From assembly GCA_015499985.1 (NCBI GenBank), contig JAAAUF010000302.1:1-41400 (forward strand): 41,400 bases of DNA, written 5' to 3'. A program made the translations under genes and the position numbers. This DNA comes from Haplosporangium gracile. Taxonomy: Eukaryota; Mortierellomycota; Mortierellomycetes; Mortierellales; Mortierellaceae. Below, one piece after another: positions 1-11,482 of this stretch; the stretch's first letter is position 1; each line of letters begins with the position of its first letter. The notes under the pieces are model-generated. The model had not been told where the DNA came from. It saw only the letters and a list, made by a program, of their open reading frames with translations, and ran no database searches.

Positions 1-97
1 AAAGAAGAAAAGGTTTTGCTTTTGGTTGTGGTGGTTGAGAGAAGACAAAGAAGTATGAAGAATAAAGAAGAAGCTTAAAAAGTGGGAGACCCTCCCT

Positions 98-105
98 TTA
101 AATAG
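98..105 (-). promoter_or_regulatory. Possible TATA box for a gene off the left edge
   Basis: On the minus strand the sequence reads TATTTAAA. The next 60-100 bases toward position 1 are a CA- and CT-rich leader, which resembles fungal 5' untranslated sequence. This suggests a minus-strand gene starting left of the window. No coding start is visible, so the call is weak. Confidence 0.3.
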
Positions 106-272
106 TTTCCATCCGTCAAATATCGACTGGGCCTCCCAAATCCCTTTTTGCCACGGCCTTCGGTGCCGCAATCGCCTTTGCCTCTCATACACATATACAT
201 CCACACATACACACTTTCAATGGCAAAAGCATATTCCCGTCGTAATTTTGTTGACAAATACCAAAAAAGGAA

Positions 273-1322
273 TTATTTTCTTTTCATTTTCGCCGCCAGG
301 CACAAGGGTACAGGTGCTACATCGTCACCACTCTCTTTTTTTCATATTTGCCAATGCTTCCCCCCACAACAAATAACAAACAACAGCAATTGCTTGGCTC
401 TCAACGAAAAAAAAGGTAAAAAAGAAAAACTTACATGTATGACGAAAGGATCTGGGGAACACGTCCAAAGTGCGGAATCGGTACAACGGCGCGAACGCTC
501 GAGGGTCTCTTTTCTCCTCGGCTGCTCTCGTTCCGGCTGCTTCTTTTGCTGTTGCTGTGTTAATCGTCTTCTTGCTCTCAGAATCATTCCTCGGCTTGTC
601 GTCGCCGTCGTCCACCTCTTCCTGCTGCTGAGCATACGCATATGTGTCAACATCCTCATTGGTCGCTGTGGTCGCAGTAATAGTTGTAGTAGTTATAGTA
701 GGAGTCGCATTATGCGCTGCGGGTCCCTTTTTCTTCTTTCTCCACTTCAAACCCCTTCTCGACCACTTTGACCCGTCATTCTCATCCCTACTGTCGTGCT
801 TGTTATACTTCCTCCCTCCTCCTCCTCCTTCTTCTTCTTCCTGCACTGCATTTTCCACGTCTACTCGTTGTTCTTTCTCCTTCCCCTTCTGCTTGTTGAA
901 AAAAGGGAGGAAACGCAAACCCTTGATTTTGTTGTTGGTCCGATAGATGTTGGTTTTGTCAGCGCCAGAAATCCCAACACCGTCATCACCACTTCCATCA
1001 CGCGTCGCCGCTGTCATTGGTTGTTGGTCTCCGGTGTTCGTCTTGTCGATATTGTTATGGTTGATATTTTTGTTGATGTTGTTCTTGTTGTTGCTGGACT
1101 CCTTTCGTTGCTTAGTCGTCTTCCACGTCTCCTTTATCCTACCCTTCCAGCGCGACAAAGAAAACATTTCCTTTTTTTGTTGTTGGGTTGTTGATCGTTG
1201 TGGTGTTTGATTGTTGTTTTTGCCGGCACTGGCGGCCGTGGAAGGTGGGACGGAGAAGGGTCTGTGTGTAGGCTCTGCTGCCGGAAAAGGCAAAGTGTCG
1301 GTATATTTTTTGTTGTTATTCG

Positions 1323-1361
<39 letters not shown>

Positions 1362-1500
1362 CGCTGTTACCGCAGAGAGTTAAGAAAGAGTAGGGAGGGG
1401 GCGTGTGTGTATGTAGATTTTCTAGAGTAGGTAAGTGTTGTAGGGGGGGGTGTAGTAGAGGAGTGTAGAAAGGGGGTACTTGCTTGCTTGTTGGTCGCAA
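273..1500 (-). CDS. Doubtful low-complexity hypothetical protein
   Basis: A minus-strand frame stays open from an ATG at 1500 to a good donor (GTAAGT) whose last exon base is 435. It encodes a very hydrophilic product with a run of Asn (from a GTT/AAC trinucleotide repeat at about 1324-1360), Lys/Arg-rich and Glu/Gly-rich stretches, and no recognisable domain. An internal Met near residue 112 is an alternative start. A possible acceptor at 317-318 would add a short exon, 316 down to 273, ending in TAA. I recognise no family. The length of the open frame and the donor favour a gene; the biased composition and the possible promoter at about 100 argue for leader or intergenic DNA. Confidence 0.3.
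1324..1360. repeat. GTT trinucleotide microsatellite
   Basis: About twelve copies of GTT in a row (AAC on the minus strand). In the minus-strand frame they would encode a poly-Asn run. Confidence 0.9.
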
Positions 1501-3068
1501 GGAGGGTGAATGTATATGTGTATGTGTGCACGCAGGTTGTATATTGATTTATTTCCGCAAAAAAAAAAAAAAAAAAAAACTCCAGCAGGGAACGTATACC
1601 CTCTTTATATTGCGGCTGCCTTACCTCCAACCTCCCTAGCTTTTCCTTTACTTTTTTTTTTACCGCCTCCACTCTTTACCATCCACACATCTCCCTTTTC
1701 AGGCGAAAAAGGATACCATGCATGAACAAAAAGTAGAAGTAGGTAGAGCGGGGGAAACCGTGAAACGCAGGGGAAAGCAATAAGGATAGTTTGACTGACC
1801 ATATTATACGAAGTCGACAAGCGAAGGGAGGAAGAAAAAAAAAGGGAGAAAAGATCCACAGACGAAACGAGAATACCACTTGCCATTGACGTATGGCCAT
1901 CTGCATTTTACGTTGTTCCCTTCTTCGATCTTGCCATTTTCAGCTTCAGCTATTTTTTTTTTCTTGCTCAGCTTGCCGAAAATCAAACAGTTTTTACAGC
2001 GAAAGAAGAGCCCTGAGGACGATGACAATAACAAAGCAAGCAAGCAAATACATGCATTTGAGTAAACAGTGGAACCAATCAAGTAGACCCCCCATCTACG
2101 TCAAGGGGGAAGATGCTGTGGTCCAAGCCAGCCCTTGATGACACCTTCCATCTACTCTCCTCTCACTTTTCCTCCTTCCCTTCTTCATGACGGGGTTTGT
2201 TGCTGTGGTAAGTTGGTAACACAGGCATTCATCTCCACATCTCACTTGTGCAATTTTTTTTTTTACCGCTATTCCCTTTTTTCTTTCCCTCAAATTCCCA
2301 ACCAATCGACTTTTTGGGGGAGGATTTTTCTGTATTGCCCTTTCTTCAATTTTGAAGATGTGGATTATCTTGTCAGCGTGCCAAAAAAAAGCAATCTTAA
2401 GGGAGCATTTTTTTCTTTGTTGGTCGTCTGGTAACATGTGCACTGCCTGTTTCGGGAGATGGTGGGAACAAAATAAAATTCTACAGCTCGATCTCTAGTC
2501 AAGATCGAGAGAGCCGCGGTGAAAAAAAACGAAGGGAAAGGGAATGGCACGAAGAGGCGAAAGAAGTAAAGGCGATTGATCGATCGATGGTTGATGGTGG
2601 CCTTGGCTTAATGAAACTCTAGAAAAGAAATGATGATGATCATGTGTCAGTGAAGAATGAGAGAAGAGGAGCAGGAGGAGAGGAATGAGTCACTTCTTGT
2701 GCTGTAGACTAATGGTGCTTGCGCTGTTGACCAATGGTGTAAACACGAGGTGAGATTTGAGTTGATAGCAAGGAAAGGGTAAAGGCAAAGTTAAGGAGGT
2801 AAAGGTAAGGTTTCGTATGTTTATGCAAAAAAAGTCTTCGGCTTTTCTTTACTTTTTTGGTTCACAGCGAGCGGGAAGGCAAACAAGGGATTGACTTCAT
2901 CTTGCTACGACGATCAATCCTCCTTTGACGCGTTTCGACAGACAGGAGGCGCGTCGATATTATTAGAATAAATAACACAAAGAAGAAAGAAAGAACGAAC
3001 GAACGAACGAACGAACGAACGAACGAAAGAAAGAAAGAACCAAAGAAAATGAACAGGAAAGAGAAGAT
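1501..3068. other. Intergenic, no gene recognised
   Basis: AT-rich DNA with a run of about 20 A near 1560-1579, several pyrimidine tracts and short unconnected open frames. None shows a domain, signal peptide or paired splice signals that I can support. The 3' untranslated region of the secreted-protein gene at 3069-3908 probably reaches into the right-hand end. Confidence 0.6.
2993..3024. repeat. GAAC tetranucleotide microsatellite
   Basis: Eight perfect copies of GAAC followed by several GAAA units, just downstream of the stop codon of the minus-strand secreted-protein gene, so probably in its 3' untranslated or flanking region. Confidence 0.9.
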
Positions 3069-3908
3069 CTACGGGAAACTGAGCAATAATAACTTGATCT
3101 CCAAATCCCACTCTGGTCTCCACCTCTCATTCTTCATAGGTTCAGCTCCAGGTGCCAGAAACGCCGCTTCAGCTACAATCTGATCCCTGACAACCTCCAG
3201 AATCTGATTCAGATTCCCATGCATCGTCGCCTGATATGCCTCCAGTTTCGGGTGCGTCATCACAACCTTGGACAGCGCTGGTCCCAAAAAGTTGGCGTAC
3301 ACATCTGCCTCATCCGCACTCCCACTTCCATTCTCACTGACTCCTCCTCCAACAATGTCACTACTGCCGCCAATCTTGATCTCGAGCTGGTCGGCCAACT
3401 TGCGCTCAATCCTCGTCTTGATCATCGGCATAAAATGACAGATACTCGGCGGGTTTCCACAGATATAATCCATCGCATGACAATCGGCCATTGTCCAGTT
3501 CACTCCCAGATTCGGTTGATCCACCCGATGAGGCTCATTGCAATCTCCCTTGAACTTGGGTTCATCCACAAATATCGTATCAAACACCGTTCGGAACAAA
3601 GAAACATCCCAGCTGCGTTGGGCTTTTGTCACGGCCTCTTGAAGATGTAGGATTACATTTGTGGCTTCTGTAGAGGAGTAGGCGGTAGTGGGCACACCAT
3701 AGAAGAGGGATTGCTCGACTTTTGTGGAGAGGGTTGAGAAATGTTGGGAGGAGAGGAGTTGATACTTGTCGGCAAAGGCGTGTGAGGCGTTTAGTTGACA
3801 TTGGCGTTCGCAGGCTTCTGTGAGTTGGATGGTGGTGGATGTGAGGGCGAGGAGGAGGAGGGCGGTGGCGATTGTGTTCCATATCCTGGTTCTTGAAAGG
3901 TCCTTCAT
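3069..3908 (-). CDS. Secreted protein of unknown function
   Basis: A single-exon frame of 279 residues. The N-terminus has a basic start, a hydrophobic core (residues about 13-24, ALLLLALTSTT) and a polar region leading to a Cys pair (CERQC), which together look like a cleaved signal peptide. The mature part carries two N-glycosylation sequons (NAS, NWT) and scattered Cys residues (GDC, ADC, ICGNPPSIC) that could form disulphides. A Gly/Ser-rich linker with acidic residues lies near residues 180-200, and a helical stretch rich in hydrophobic residues follows. I do not recognise a Pfam family. It is probably an extracellular or wall protein. The last 20 residues (ending LLLLSFP) are unusually hydrophobic, so a C-terminal anchor or a missed 3' splice cannot be excluded. 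The start is the first ATG before the hydrophobic core. Confidence 0.7.
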   Translation of the reverse strand: MKDLSRTRIWNTIATALLLLALTSTTIQLTEACERQCQLNASHAFADKYQLLSSQHFSTLSTKVEQSLFYGVPTTAYSSTEATNVILHLQEAVTKAQRSWDVSLFRTVFDTIFVDEPKFKGDCNEPHRVDQPNLGVNWTMADCHAMDYICGNPPSICHFMPMIKTRIERKLADQLEIKIGGSSDIVGGGVSENGSGSADEADVYANFLGPALSKVVMTHPKLEAYQATMHGNLNQILEVVRDQIVAEAAFLAPGAEPMKNERWRPEWDLEIKLLLLSFP

Positions 3909-4735
3909 CTCTGTTCAGTTAGATCGAGCTTGTTGAGAGTTTTGATAATTTTTTGGGCCGAGAAAATTTGGTGGCGAGCTTTTTCTATTTTTGGGGTATA
4001 AGAAAAGTAGGTATGAGTGCCTTCTCAGGGCTGTTTGGAATCTGATGTTGTCGTTGGTCAAGGGAAAGCAACGACAGTCGATCGTCGGAAAAAGCCATTC
4101 TCGAGGAAGTAGTGCAAGTTACAGCTGCTATGTTGGTTGGACCCCATAGCCTCCAACTAAAAGAAAAAGAAAAATATAAAATGACGCAGTTGCATGGGAC
4201 GTGGAGACAACTCATTCAGAGCGAGGATGAGGAATGAATAAATACGCACTGGGATCAGGCTGATGGGGTGTTGCAATGAGTGACCCACCCAGAGAAGACG
4301 CGTAGGAATTGGTGTGGGTGTTGTTGTAGTGAAGAAGGTGGAGGTGTCTGTAAAGGTAAAGATACAGGAATAGGAGCGTACGAGAGAAGCGAGAATGGGC
4401 GTTGAGGGAAAGGGTGAGCAAAAGCGATGGAAAGGGAGCAGTTGAAAAAAATAAACGTGCACATGAAACGAGTGGCTGCCATGTTTTTATCCAGCTAATC
4501 GAACATGACCAGGGTCCTCTGACTCTCCGTCGTTTCGCATAGAATGGACACAAACATCATCGCAGTTCGTCCTGACCCAGTCTCACAAAGCATAAAAAAA
4601 TGACATATTTGAACGACGCGTAGGAACATCAGCTATCTACATCAAGACCTATTCTTCGTACGTCCTCATTGTATTTTGTACAGATTATTGTTGATTGGAA
4701 AAAAAGAGATGTTAACTAAAGGCAACACTTTCTTC
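3909..4735. other. Intergenic; promoter of the secreted gene and 3' end of the next gene
   Basis: Between two minus-strand genes. It should hold the upstream region of the 3069-3908 gene and the 3' untranslated region of the gene at 4736-6326. I see no coding exon, no clear TATA box and only short inverted repeats (GTCGTTG with CAACGAC near 4050). Confidence 0.5.
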
Positions 4736-6326
4736 TTAGCCCAAGAGAGGGGTAGTCTCGGCTGTTTGACGACCAACAAGACGGAAGACAAAGGGCTTCA
4801 AGGTGTAGGCTGCAACAGCAATGCCCAATCCAAGGGCCGTCCAGTGAATCGCGTCCTGCTCCTGCTGATCGAACACTCCAAACAAGTACCATGCCAACAC
4901 AAGAGCACCAGCTATCATGTCGATGAAGAGGAGAAAAACAAGAAAACTCATTAGTTTCTCCGATTGCCTCGACATAGTCATATCTTTGCCATAAAGTAAC
5001 AATCATCAAAGAAAGAAAGAGTCCAGGAGTACTTACCGACATCGCCCTGCTTGTACTCGATGTATCCAATGACGGTCGAGGCGATAAAGGCCAATCCTGC
5101 GATGGAGAGAATCACCTGGAAGGTCGAAGGACCATCACCGCGGATAGGAGAAATGATCGCAAAGAGATTGATGATCAAAAGGACAAACATCCAGGCGTGG
5201 TAGAGCGAGAATGGCAGGTGCAAAAAGATGACCTCCAACAATGTCTCCGCATTATCCTGATCCTTAAGGCGATAGTAGATAAAAGAGACTGCTCCAGTGG
5301 CGAAAAATAACGCAATCAACGCCAAGAAAGTGTGACCAGAGCTCTAGAAGATGCAAAAAGTAGATTGTGGTTTTAGGATCAAGGATTGTTTTTGATTGTC
5401 TTTGCGCTGCCGGGTCATGGGGAGCGTTCGTGTTAGGTAAGCAGGACGCGGGAAAGTTGAAAAAGAGGAAAAGGAGGAAAGGGAGGAAGGGCGTTCAACT
5501 CCTTTTTTTTCACTGCAGGGGATTGTGTTTTTCGTTTCCGTTAGTTAAGTTTCTCTCCCAAGCGAAATGTCGTTGGTGACAAACAAAGAATCCAATATTT
5601 TTGTGAACCGTTCCCACAGAAAAAAGTGAAGGGGTCCTCCCTTATCCAGACCTCTGTTTGTCATCTCTCGTCCTTCTCCCCATACCCTTTCCCTTCTCCG
5701 TTTTATCCGCCTGACTTCCAGCCTGGCTATCCTCACATCTGTCCCAGTTTTCCACCTCCTCGCTTTCGCTTGATAGGCGACGTAGTTGGACACCCGTAAC
5801 CCAATCAAGCACAACAACAACCTCGTGTCTGTCTGTTTCCGTAGCTGTCCATCATCATGACGTCTTGAAACGATATAAGAAAAAAGTCGCGAAATGACCT
5901 CACTCAACTATTGCTCAATCCATACTCACGAGTACTTTTTTGCAACCCTCCGAGAAAGACAGTAAGAAAAAGAAGAGAAAAAAGTGCAAAGAAGAAAACA
6001 AAAGAGAGAAAAAAAAACGAACTTACCCAAAGACCAAGCCAAAGGGCATTAAAGATGGAGGCCGTCACGAAATGGCTCCCAACAGCCTGATGGATCTTAT
6101 CTGTGAACCACTGGTAGATGACCATGCCTCCAAGAAGGAAATGGATCAATGTCCAGATGTAGAAGGTGAACGAGGCTGGAGTGATGTACGATCTGTGTTT
6201 GGAATCGTAGGGTGAGTCTTGATTTTGGTCGCCACCAAATGTTGAATAGAGGTTTCCGGAAAGCAGGGTCACGTAGACGAGGATGTTGGCCACCTTGTAG
6301 GGCCAGTGACTGAATTCGATCGCCAT
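4736..6326 (-). CDS. TspO/MBR-like multi-pass membrane protein
   Basis: Three exons: 6326-6027, 5343-5037 and 4911-4736. Donors are GTAAGT and acceptors TAG; phases match and the product is 260 residues. It has about seven hydrophobic segments. The N-terminal part contains ITPASFTFYIWTLIHFLLGG, which resembles the conserved first-half motif of the larger TspO/MBR-related proteins. A middle exon begins SSGHTFLALIALFF and the C-terminus ends QTAETTPLLG, with an acidic dileucine-like sorting signal. TspO proteins bind tetrapyrroles or sterols in mitochondrial or other membranes; that role here is only inferred. The first intron is 683 bases, much longer than most others in the window, and hides an open frame at 5545-5907 that I regard as intronic. 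A different fungal membrane family of unknown function is the alternative. Confidence 0.75.
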
Positions 6327-6798
6327 GTCTTTTGTTTGTTGTGGTGATGCTGTTGGTGGTATTTGATGGTTGGAAGGGAAAGGAAAGCAAGAGTAAGAGA
6401 GGGAGGGAGAGAGAGAGTAAAGAAGGAAAAAGTGAAGCGCTAAAGAGATTCAAGAGGAGCGGGAAAAAACGAAGGAAATACGTGGGCTGAGAGACTGAAA
6501 GAGGGGACGGGAAAGAGAGAAAATTTCCCTCCGCATCATTTGATTTTTAAGGCTTGTACGCTGGTCAATGTCTCCGCGTCACAGACATGCAGATAATTAG
6601 CATCATCAAGGGTACATCAGATTACGCTAGCTCATGTAGCAACACAATGGTTTGTATTATCGAAACGAGAATGATTGCCTGTCAGGCGAAGCAAAGCGAC
6701 GCGAAAAGAAAAAAAAAGAAAAGAAAAGAAAAAATAATCAGGAAAAGCAAAAAGAAATAAAAAGGGACAAGAAAACGCGACTACAGTAGCAAGAATTT
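6327..6798. other. Intergenic between two minus-strand genes
   Basis: Holds the leader and promoter of the TspO-like gene (purine-rich just upstream of 6326) and, near 6700-6798, an A-rich stretch likely to be the 3' untranslated region of the BRCT gene. No additional gene is seen. Confidence 0.5.
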
Positions 6799-9700
6799 CT
6801 AATAGTGAACGCGATACGGTTCTTCATCCACATAGGCCCCGGCCTGTTCACAGGCAAGCATGTACGACTTTGTCAGGATCGACGCGCGTCGAGCTCGTGC
6901 AATCACCATCTTGGCCGTCTTGGGCGGGTTGTCTCCGTTCGTGAGCAAATGCGTGCATTTCTTGCCCCACTCCTCCGACTTTGCCGTCACATCCTCCAGA
7001 ACAATCCCACCCAGGGCTCGGATCGTTTTCTTGCACGCATCACGATGTTCGGCACCAATTCCTGAAAGAAGAAAGTACTTGACTGGACGAAGCTGTGTTC
7101 CTGGGTCCGGATCTAATTTATATTCACAAGACAGTTGAAGAGCATATCATGTCAGATACATAAAGAGCATTCAGGGGCCTCATGCGTGTGTGGACTGTGA
7201 CAGAAAAAACCCCTACCGTTCCTCTCGCTGATGGGTTGATCGGTTGGGTGAGCGAAAAGAGAATCCGTGTTCTTGTACCCTAAGAGCTCCATAAGCTTCC
7301 TTTTCCTCTCCCTTTCATCCGTATCAACCCAATGTACAACATCCTTGGATTCTCTTGCCTCCTCGTCCTGCGATGCTCTGTAGTAATCGTCCTCCGTTGG
7401 GACCTCCACCCCAGAGCCCTTGGACGCATCTGTACTCGAGGTTTGAGAATCCTCCGATGGACCCATTGCTCTCCGTCGTTTTCGAGAGAGTTGATCTCGC
7501 GGCATAGAAGTGTATGCCGCCGGCTGCCACACTGCTGACACTTCCGGATGCTCATGAACGTCCTGCTCTATAGCCTCCGGCATGGAAATGTCTTGATCGT
7601 AGATATCTGGAACAGATCCTGATACACTCAAATGCAAATTTGGGGATGCCGGCGTCATCGGCTCTGACTTGAACTTGACGCTCAATTTACCGGCCGCCGT
7701 TCCTTGAAAAGCCTGACTGGCATCCTGTTGATTGGAGGAGGGACTCCATCGAGGTTTTACCGATGCTGCTCGCGCCTTGCCCATGCTCGATTTCCCGCCT
7801 GCTGATGCCCTCGGAGCCGAACTCGATCCTTGCCGCGTAATAGGAGTTGGCTGTGTTTGCTGACTGCGTTTTACTGGCGGTGCTGAGGGCGGAGGCATGG
7901 TCTGGGATGTGAAAGACTGCCGTAAGTCCTTGTAAACCATGGTTTCTGTTCCATACACTTCTGGATGTTCCTGCTCTGGTGGGCGTAGTCCAGTTTCGTC
8001 CGCTTTGTATATCCAACTGGGCGCGATGACACACACGCCAGCATTGTTGGCAGCTCGAACATCCCGTACCACCGTCGAAGAGATCTTACCATGATGAACG
8101 AGATGGGTCACGCTAGAGTTACTGGAGTTGTAAGAGTTGCAGACCCGAGCGCCCAACTTCTTGGCCAAAGTTCTCATCTCATCCAGGTTGCCCACCACAC
8201 GGTTGGGTATGCAGATAGTAAGGCCATCGAGGGGTGTCGAAGAGGGTATTCCAGACTGTGTTGGCACCACTGACGTATCATGCAGGGAGGCGTCATCGTA
8301 GTCACCAGATCCTTGAGACACCAATTGACGCGCCGGCACCAGTAAGAAGTCATCAAATGGCAAGCAGACACTCTATAACCATTTGAAGCTTGTTAGTCAT
8401 TGGTGCTGTAGAATTTTTTTTACGTATAATGATACCTTGTCATTGTGGCCGAGCGTATGCTATAGACATGAAAAAGAATGTACTACCTCTTCAATGCATC
8501 GCTGCAGCCAGTTCATCCTGACAACGGAAAGTCGATTTCTTGCCATATGCTCGAACTTGGGTCCAGAGGGTCTGTCAGTGATTAAGAGGTTGGTTACGCC
8601 TTTCTCGAGATCTTTGTGAAAGTGTCCTCCCAACTGTTTGACTGCCCGTTCGACATGTGTATGCTCCGTTATATCCAATCCGCTGGTAGAGATGTAAAGT
8701 TCCTCAAAGCCTAGTAGAGAGTCGAGGTCTATGGTTAGCAAATCTATCAACAGAGCAGAGCGTTAACAATGAGCGCGCAAGGCAATCGTCGTTACCTTCA
8801 ATCGGGAATGCCTTCATTGGAGCAAAGAGAAAATGATCTATGCAGCCCACAATCTTTTCGTCTGCCACTGATCTCTCAAACCAACAGCTTGTCACCACCA
8901 CTCCTGGAAAGCCTTGAGTGTCTTCCAGTTTTCTATTTGTAAATAGGCAGCAAGATGAAGAGGTTATTCTTGCTGCTTTAAACAAGGTAGAGGGCAGTGA
9001 ACACATGATATTTGTGCTGAAGAAGCTTGTTACACTTACGTCCTCATAGGGACCACTGTTCTGATTTTGTTCTTCGCAACAAGGGGCGGATCGTCGTCAA
9101 AATACGTTCCACCGCAGGCCCCTGCTTCTTTACGAACAAACTCCTCTAGCTTCGTGCTGCAGCCTCGAGTAGTGATGTAGAGTCCAGCAAATATGTTAAG
9201 CACCGGCTCTTCCTTGATCTTCTCATCCTCGTCGCTTTCTTCGAGATTAAGGTCGCTTGCCCTCGTTGTCAGAGAGAGATCCTGGGTGACTTGAAAGGGA
9301 GTTGACGCCACCATCGAGAGATCGCCCAAAGCTTGAGTCAGAAGTCCTGAGTGGGTTCTTTCCCGAAGACTTCGCCTCATTTGCACAGGTGATGTGGATG
9401 ACGGTGAAGTAGTACTAGTAGTCTTGTCGGAGGGCGTTGATGGCGGGCTGTCTGTGTTTGGGGATCTCATATCGTTGGGTCCGTAAGCTGTAGAGGGTTT
9501 GAGAAGAGGTTTGGAACGAAGGGTTGCTGCGCTGGTGACCGTCCGATTTTTGTCCTTGGGCGTGACTGCAGCGTCCAAAGTCCAGGTGGTAGCGCCCTCC
9601 ATCCGTACTGGTTGTGGTTGTCCGTTCTCTGTACGCGTGGGAAAGGGGACAATGTGGTCAGACTCTGGGGCAAGCTTGCCCTCCCGGTTCGACTGACGGA

Positions 9701-11410
9701 GCCAATATTGGTGAACAATGTATGGTAGTTCCTCATCCGCATTGAGTAACGCCAACGTGCTAACAATAATATTGCGTGGGGTGCATGAAAAGATGTGTGT
9801 TTAGAGAAGAGATTCACCATATAAAGGTAGCATTGTCACATCTGCCTCAAAAACGCATGCATACCTTGTTTCCAAGTGGTTTGAGGGAACCACAATATGG
9901 GTCACTTCGCGTTGATCGTACTCTGGGATATGGATCCCTCCGGCCAGCCGAATGATCTTCTTGTACTGAGCCACCTGCTCAAGGGAGAAGGACGGACACA
10001 GAAAGATCTGACATGCCTCCATGTACATGTTGCTTGGTGGAGCAAAGGCCACAGGGTCTAGCGTCAGCTCGTCCACTGCAGCCAAGTTCTGCTTTCCTGC
10101 TCCGCTGCTGCTCCTTGGCGATGCTTTAGTCTCTATCATTGTCAAAGTCATCAACAACGTTAGTTACTTGTATACAATCTTCTGATAACCGCAAAGCAGG
10201 TTTCACGCTGAATGAGAATCGCTCACCTTCTGTCGGAGGAGGATACAAAGTTTCGTCCGCGCGTTCTATCGGCAACAAAAAACAAACGCAATCATCATGT
10301 CAACAAGCTGCTTCACCGCAAATAAATAACAATGCCTTCAAGCACGCATTTCCTTGTAGCAGCTCACACATCCTAGATCCTTACCGAGCTTCCTGATAGT
10401 GTCCTTGAACCAGTTAATTGTGACACATTTGATGCCACCCCAGGAGACGGCCGACCTGTACTTGTTTCCTGATCCAAAGTCACAGATCAGATGAGTCGTT
10501 TGATTCTTTAAGAGGTCCGCTGTATATCGTCCTCCGTACTGCACCACGTCTTTCTCAATGATATTCCGCACGTCTAGAAATGTAAATAAATGCGCCCTTT
10601 TCTGGTTAGTTGCTTGTGCTGCATTAACAAGTTTTGTACTCTGTTCCATCAGCCACTCGATCGCCAGTCCCGAGTCATTACCATGATTAAGTCCTGTAAT
10701 ACACACTGAACACCCTTGGAACGGTCCTAATCGGCATTCATCAAAGACCTATGGCAGCAGAAGGACGAAGCTGATGATTAGACTGCAGGTTCCGATAGCA
10801 GGTTCATATAGCACCATATTCACTGCTGCTCTCTCAAAACTTGTCCTCACCTTTTTGGCGTCGACTGGATATCCTGTTTCCCATAATGACTCCACTTGAT
10901 CCAGCCACTCAGATTTTACTACGGGGATATCTAGGTCATATGCGATCTAATACACATATGTGCATAATCAGTTAGCATTAGACCTTGGACTCATTTCTTA
11001 TTTAGTGTCCAAGCGAATTTCCTAGTATCTCTTGTACCTTATATTTGGGTGATCCTGTCTTCGTAGCAATTAGCACTGTAGTATCGTTGGACATTGAAAC
11101 GATCAGTGTGCCTCCCAGTTCTGCGACCCTCTTCCCGGCCGCGTCCTAAAGAGAGATATGGCGAAGCATGTATGTGAAGATGTGTGAACATTTTCGGTGC
11201 TGCGATTAATTTTATTTACGCAGAGGTTAAAGGTTAATATACAGAAAAAAAAACTGCAAAGTATTCCATGCAATTTACCCTCTCGTCCTTAGTATAGCCT
11301 GTGCAGGCAACGATCCAATCCTGCAGTGGTTTTGGCCGCTCGTTTTGGCTGGCAGTGAGCTGTAATGCGGCTTTTGCCGCGGGTGCAGGTCGGCGAGGTT
11401 GTCGGAACAT
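6799..11410 (-). CDS. TopBP1/Rad4/Dpb11-like BRCT-repeat protein
   Basis: Twelve exons: 11410-11279, 11145-11038, 10946-10851, 10748-10682, 10573-10385, 10265-10227, 10132-9865, 9759-9040, 8932-8796, 8743-8487, 8372-7217 and 7112-6799. All introns are GT-AG and phases close to 1160 residues. About seven BRCT domains are visible: roughly 30-110, 120-200, 246-330, 482-580, 597-685, 718-805 and 1065-1160. Each has the typical core, for example the GG turn (LGGTL, YGGRY, LAGGI) and a late Trp (SEWLD, INWFK, HQYWL). BRCT1 and BRCT2 keep a Thr and a Lys suitable for a phosphopeptide pocket (T37 with K78; T130 with K172). The linkers at about 331-480 and 806-1055 are Ser/Pro-rich and charged. The family scaffolds replication origin firing and ATR/Mec1 checkpoint activation in the nucleus. 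The start is the first ATG in frame with BRCT1. Confidence 0.9.
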
Positions 11411-11440
11411 TTGAGTTGTTATAATGTGTGCGTTGTGTGA

Positions 11441-11482
11441 TGTGTCTGGTGTGTCTGGTGTGTCTGGTGTGTCTGGTGTGTG
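11441..11482. repeat. 9-bp minisatellite upstream of the BRCT gene
   Basis: Four perfect copies of TGTGTCTGG followed by TGTGTG, beginning 31 bases upstream of the ATG of the TopBP1-like gene. It probably lies in its 5' untranslated region. Confidence 0.85.

Noticed and set aside
5545..5907. 120-codon minus-strand frame
   Set aside because: Falls inside the first intron of the TspO-like gene, has no domain, and skipping it gives the expected protein.
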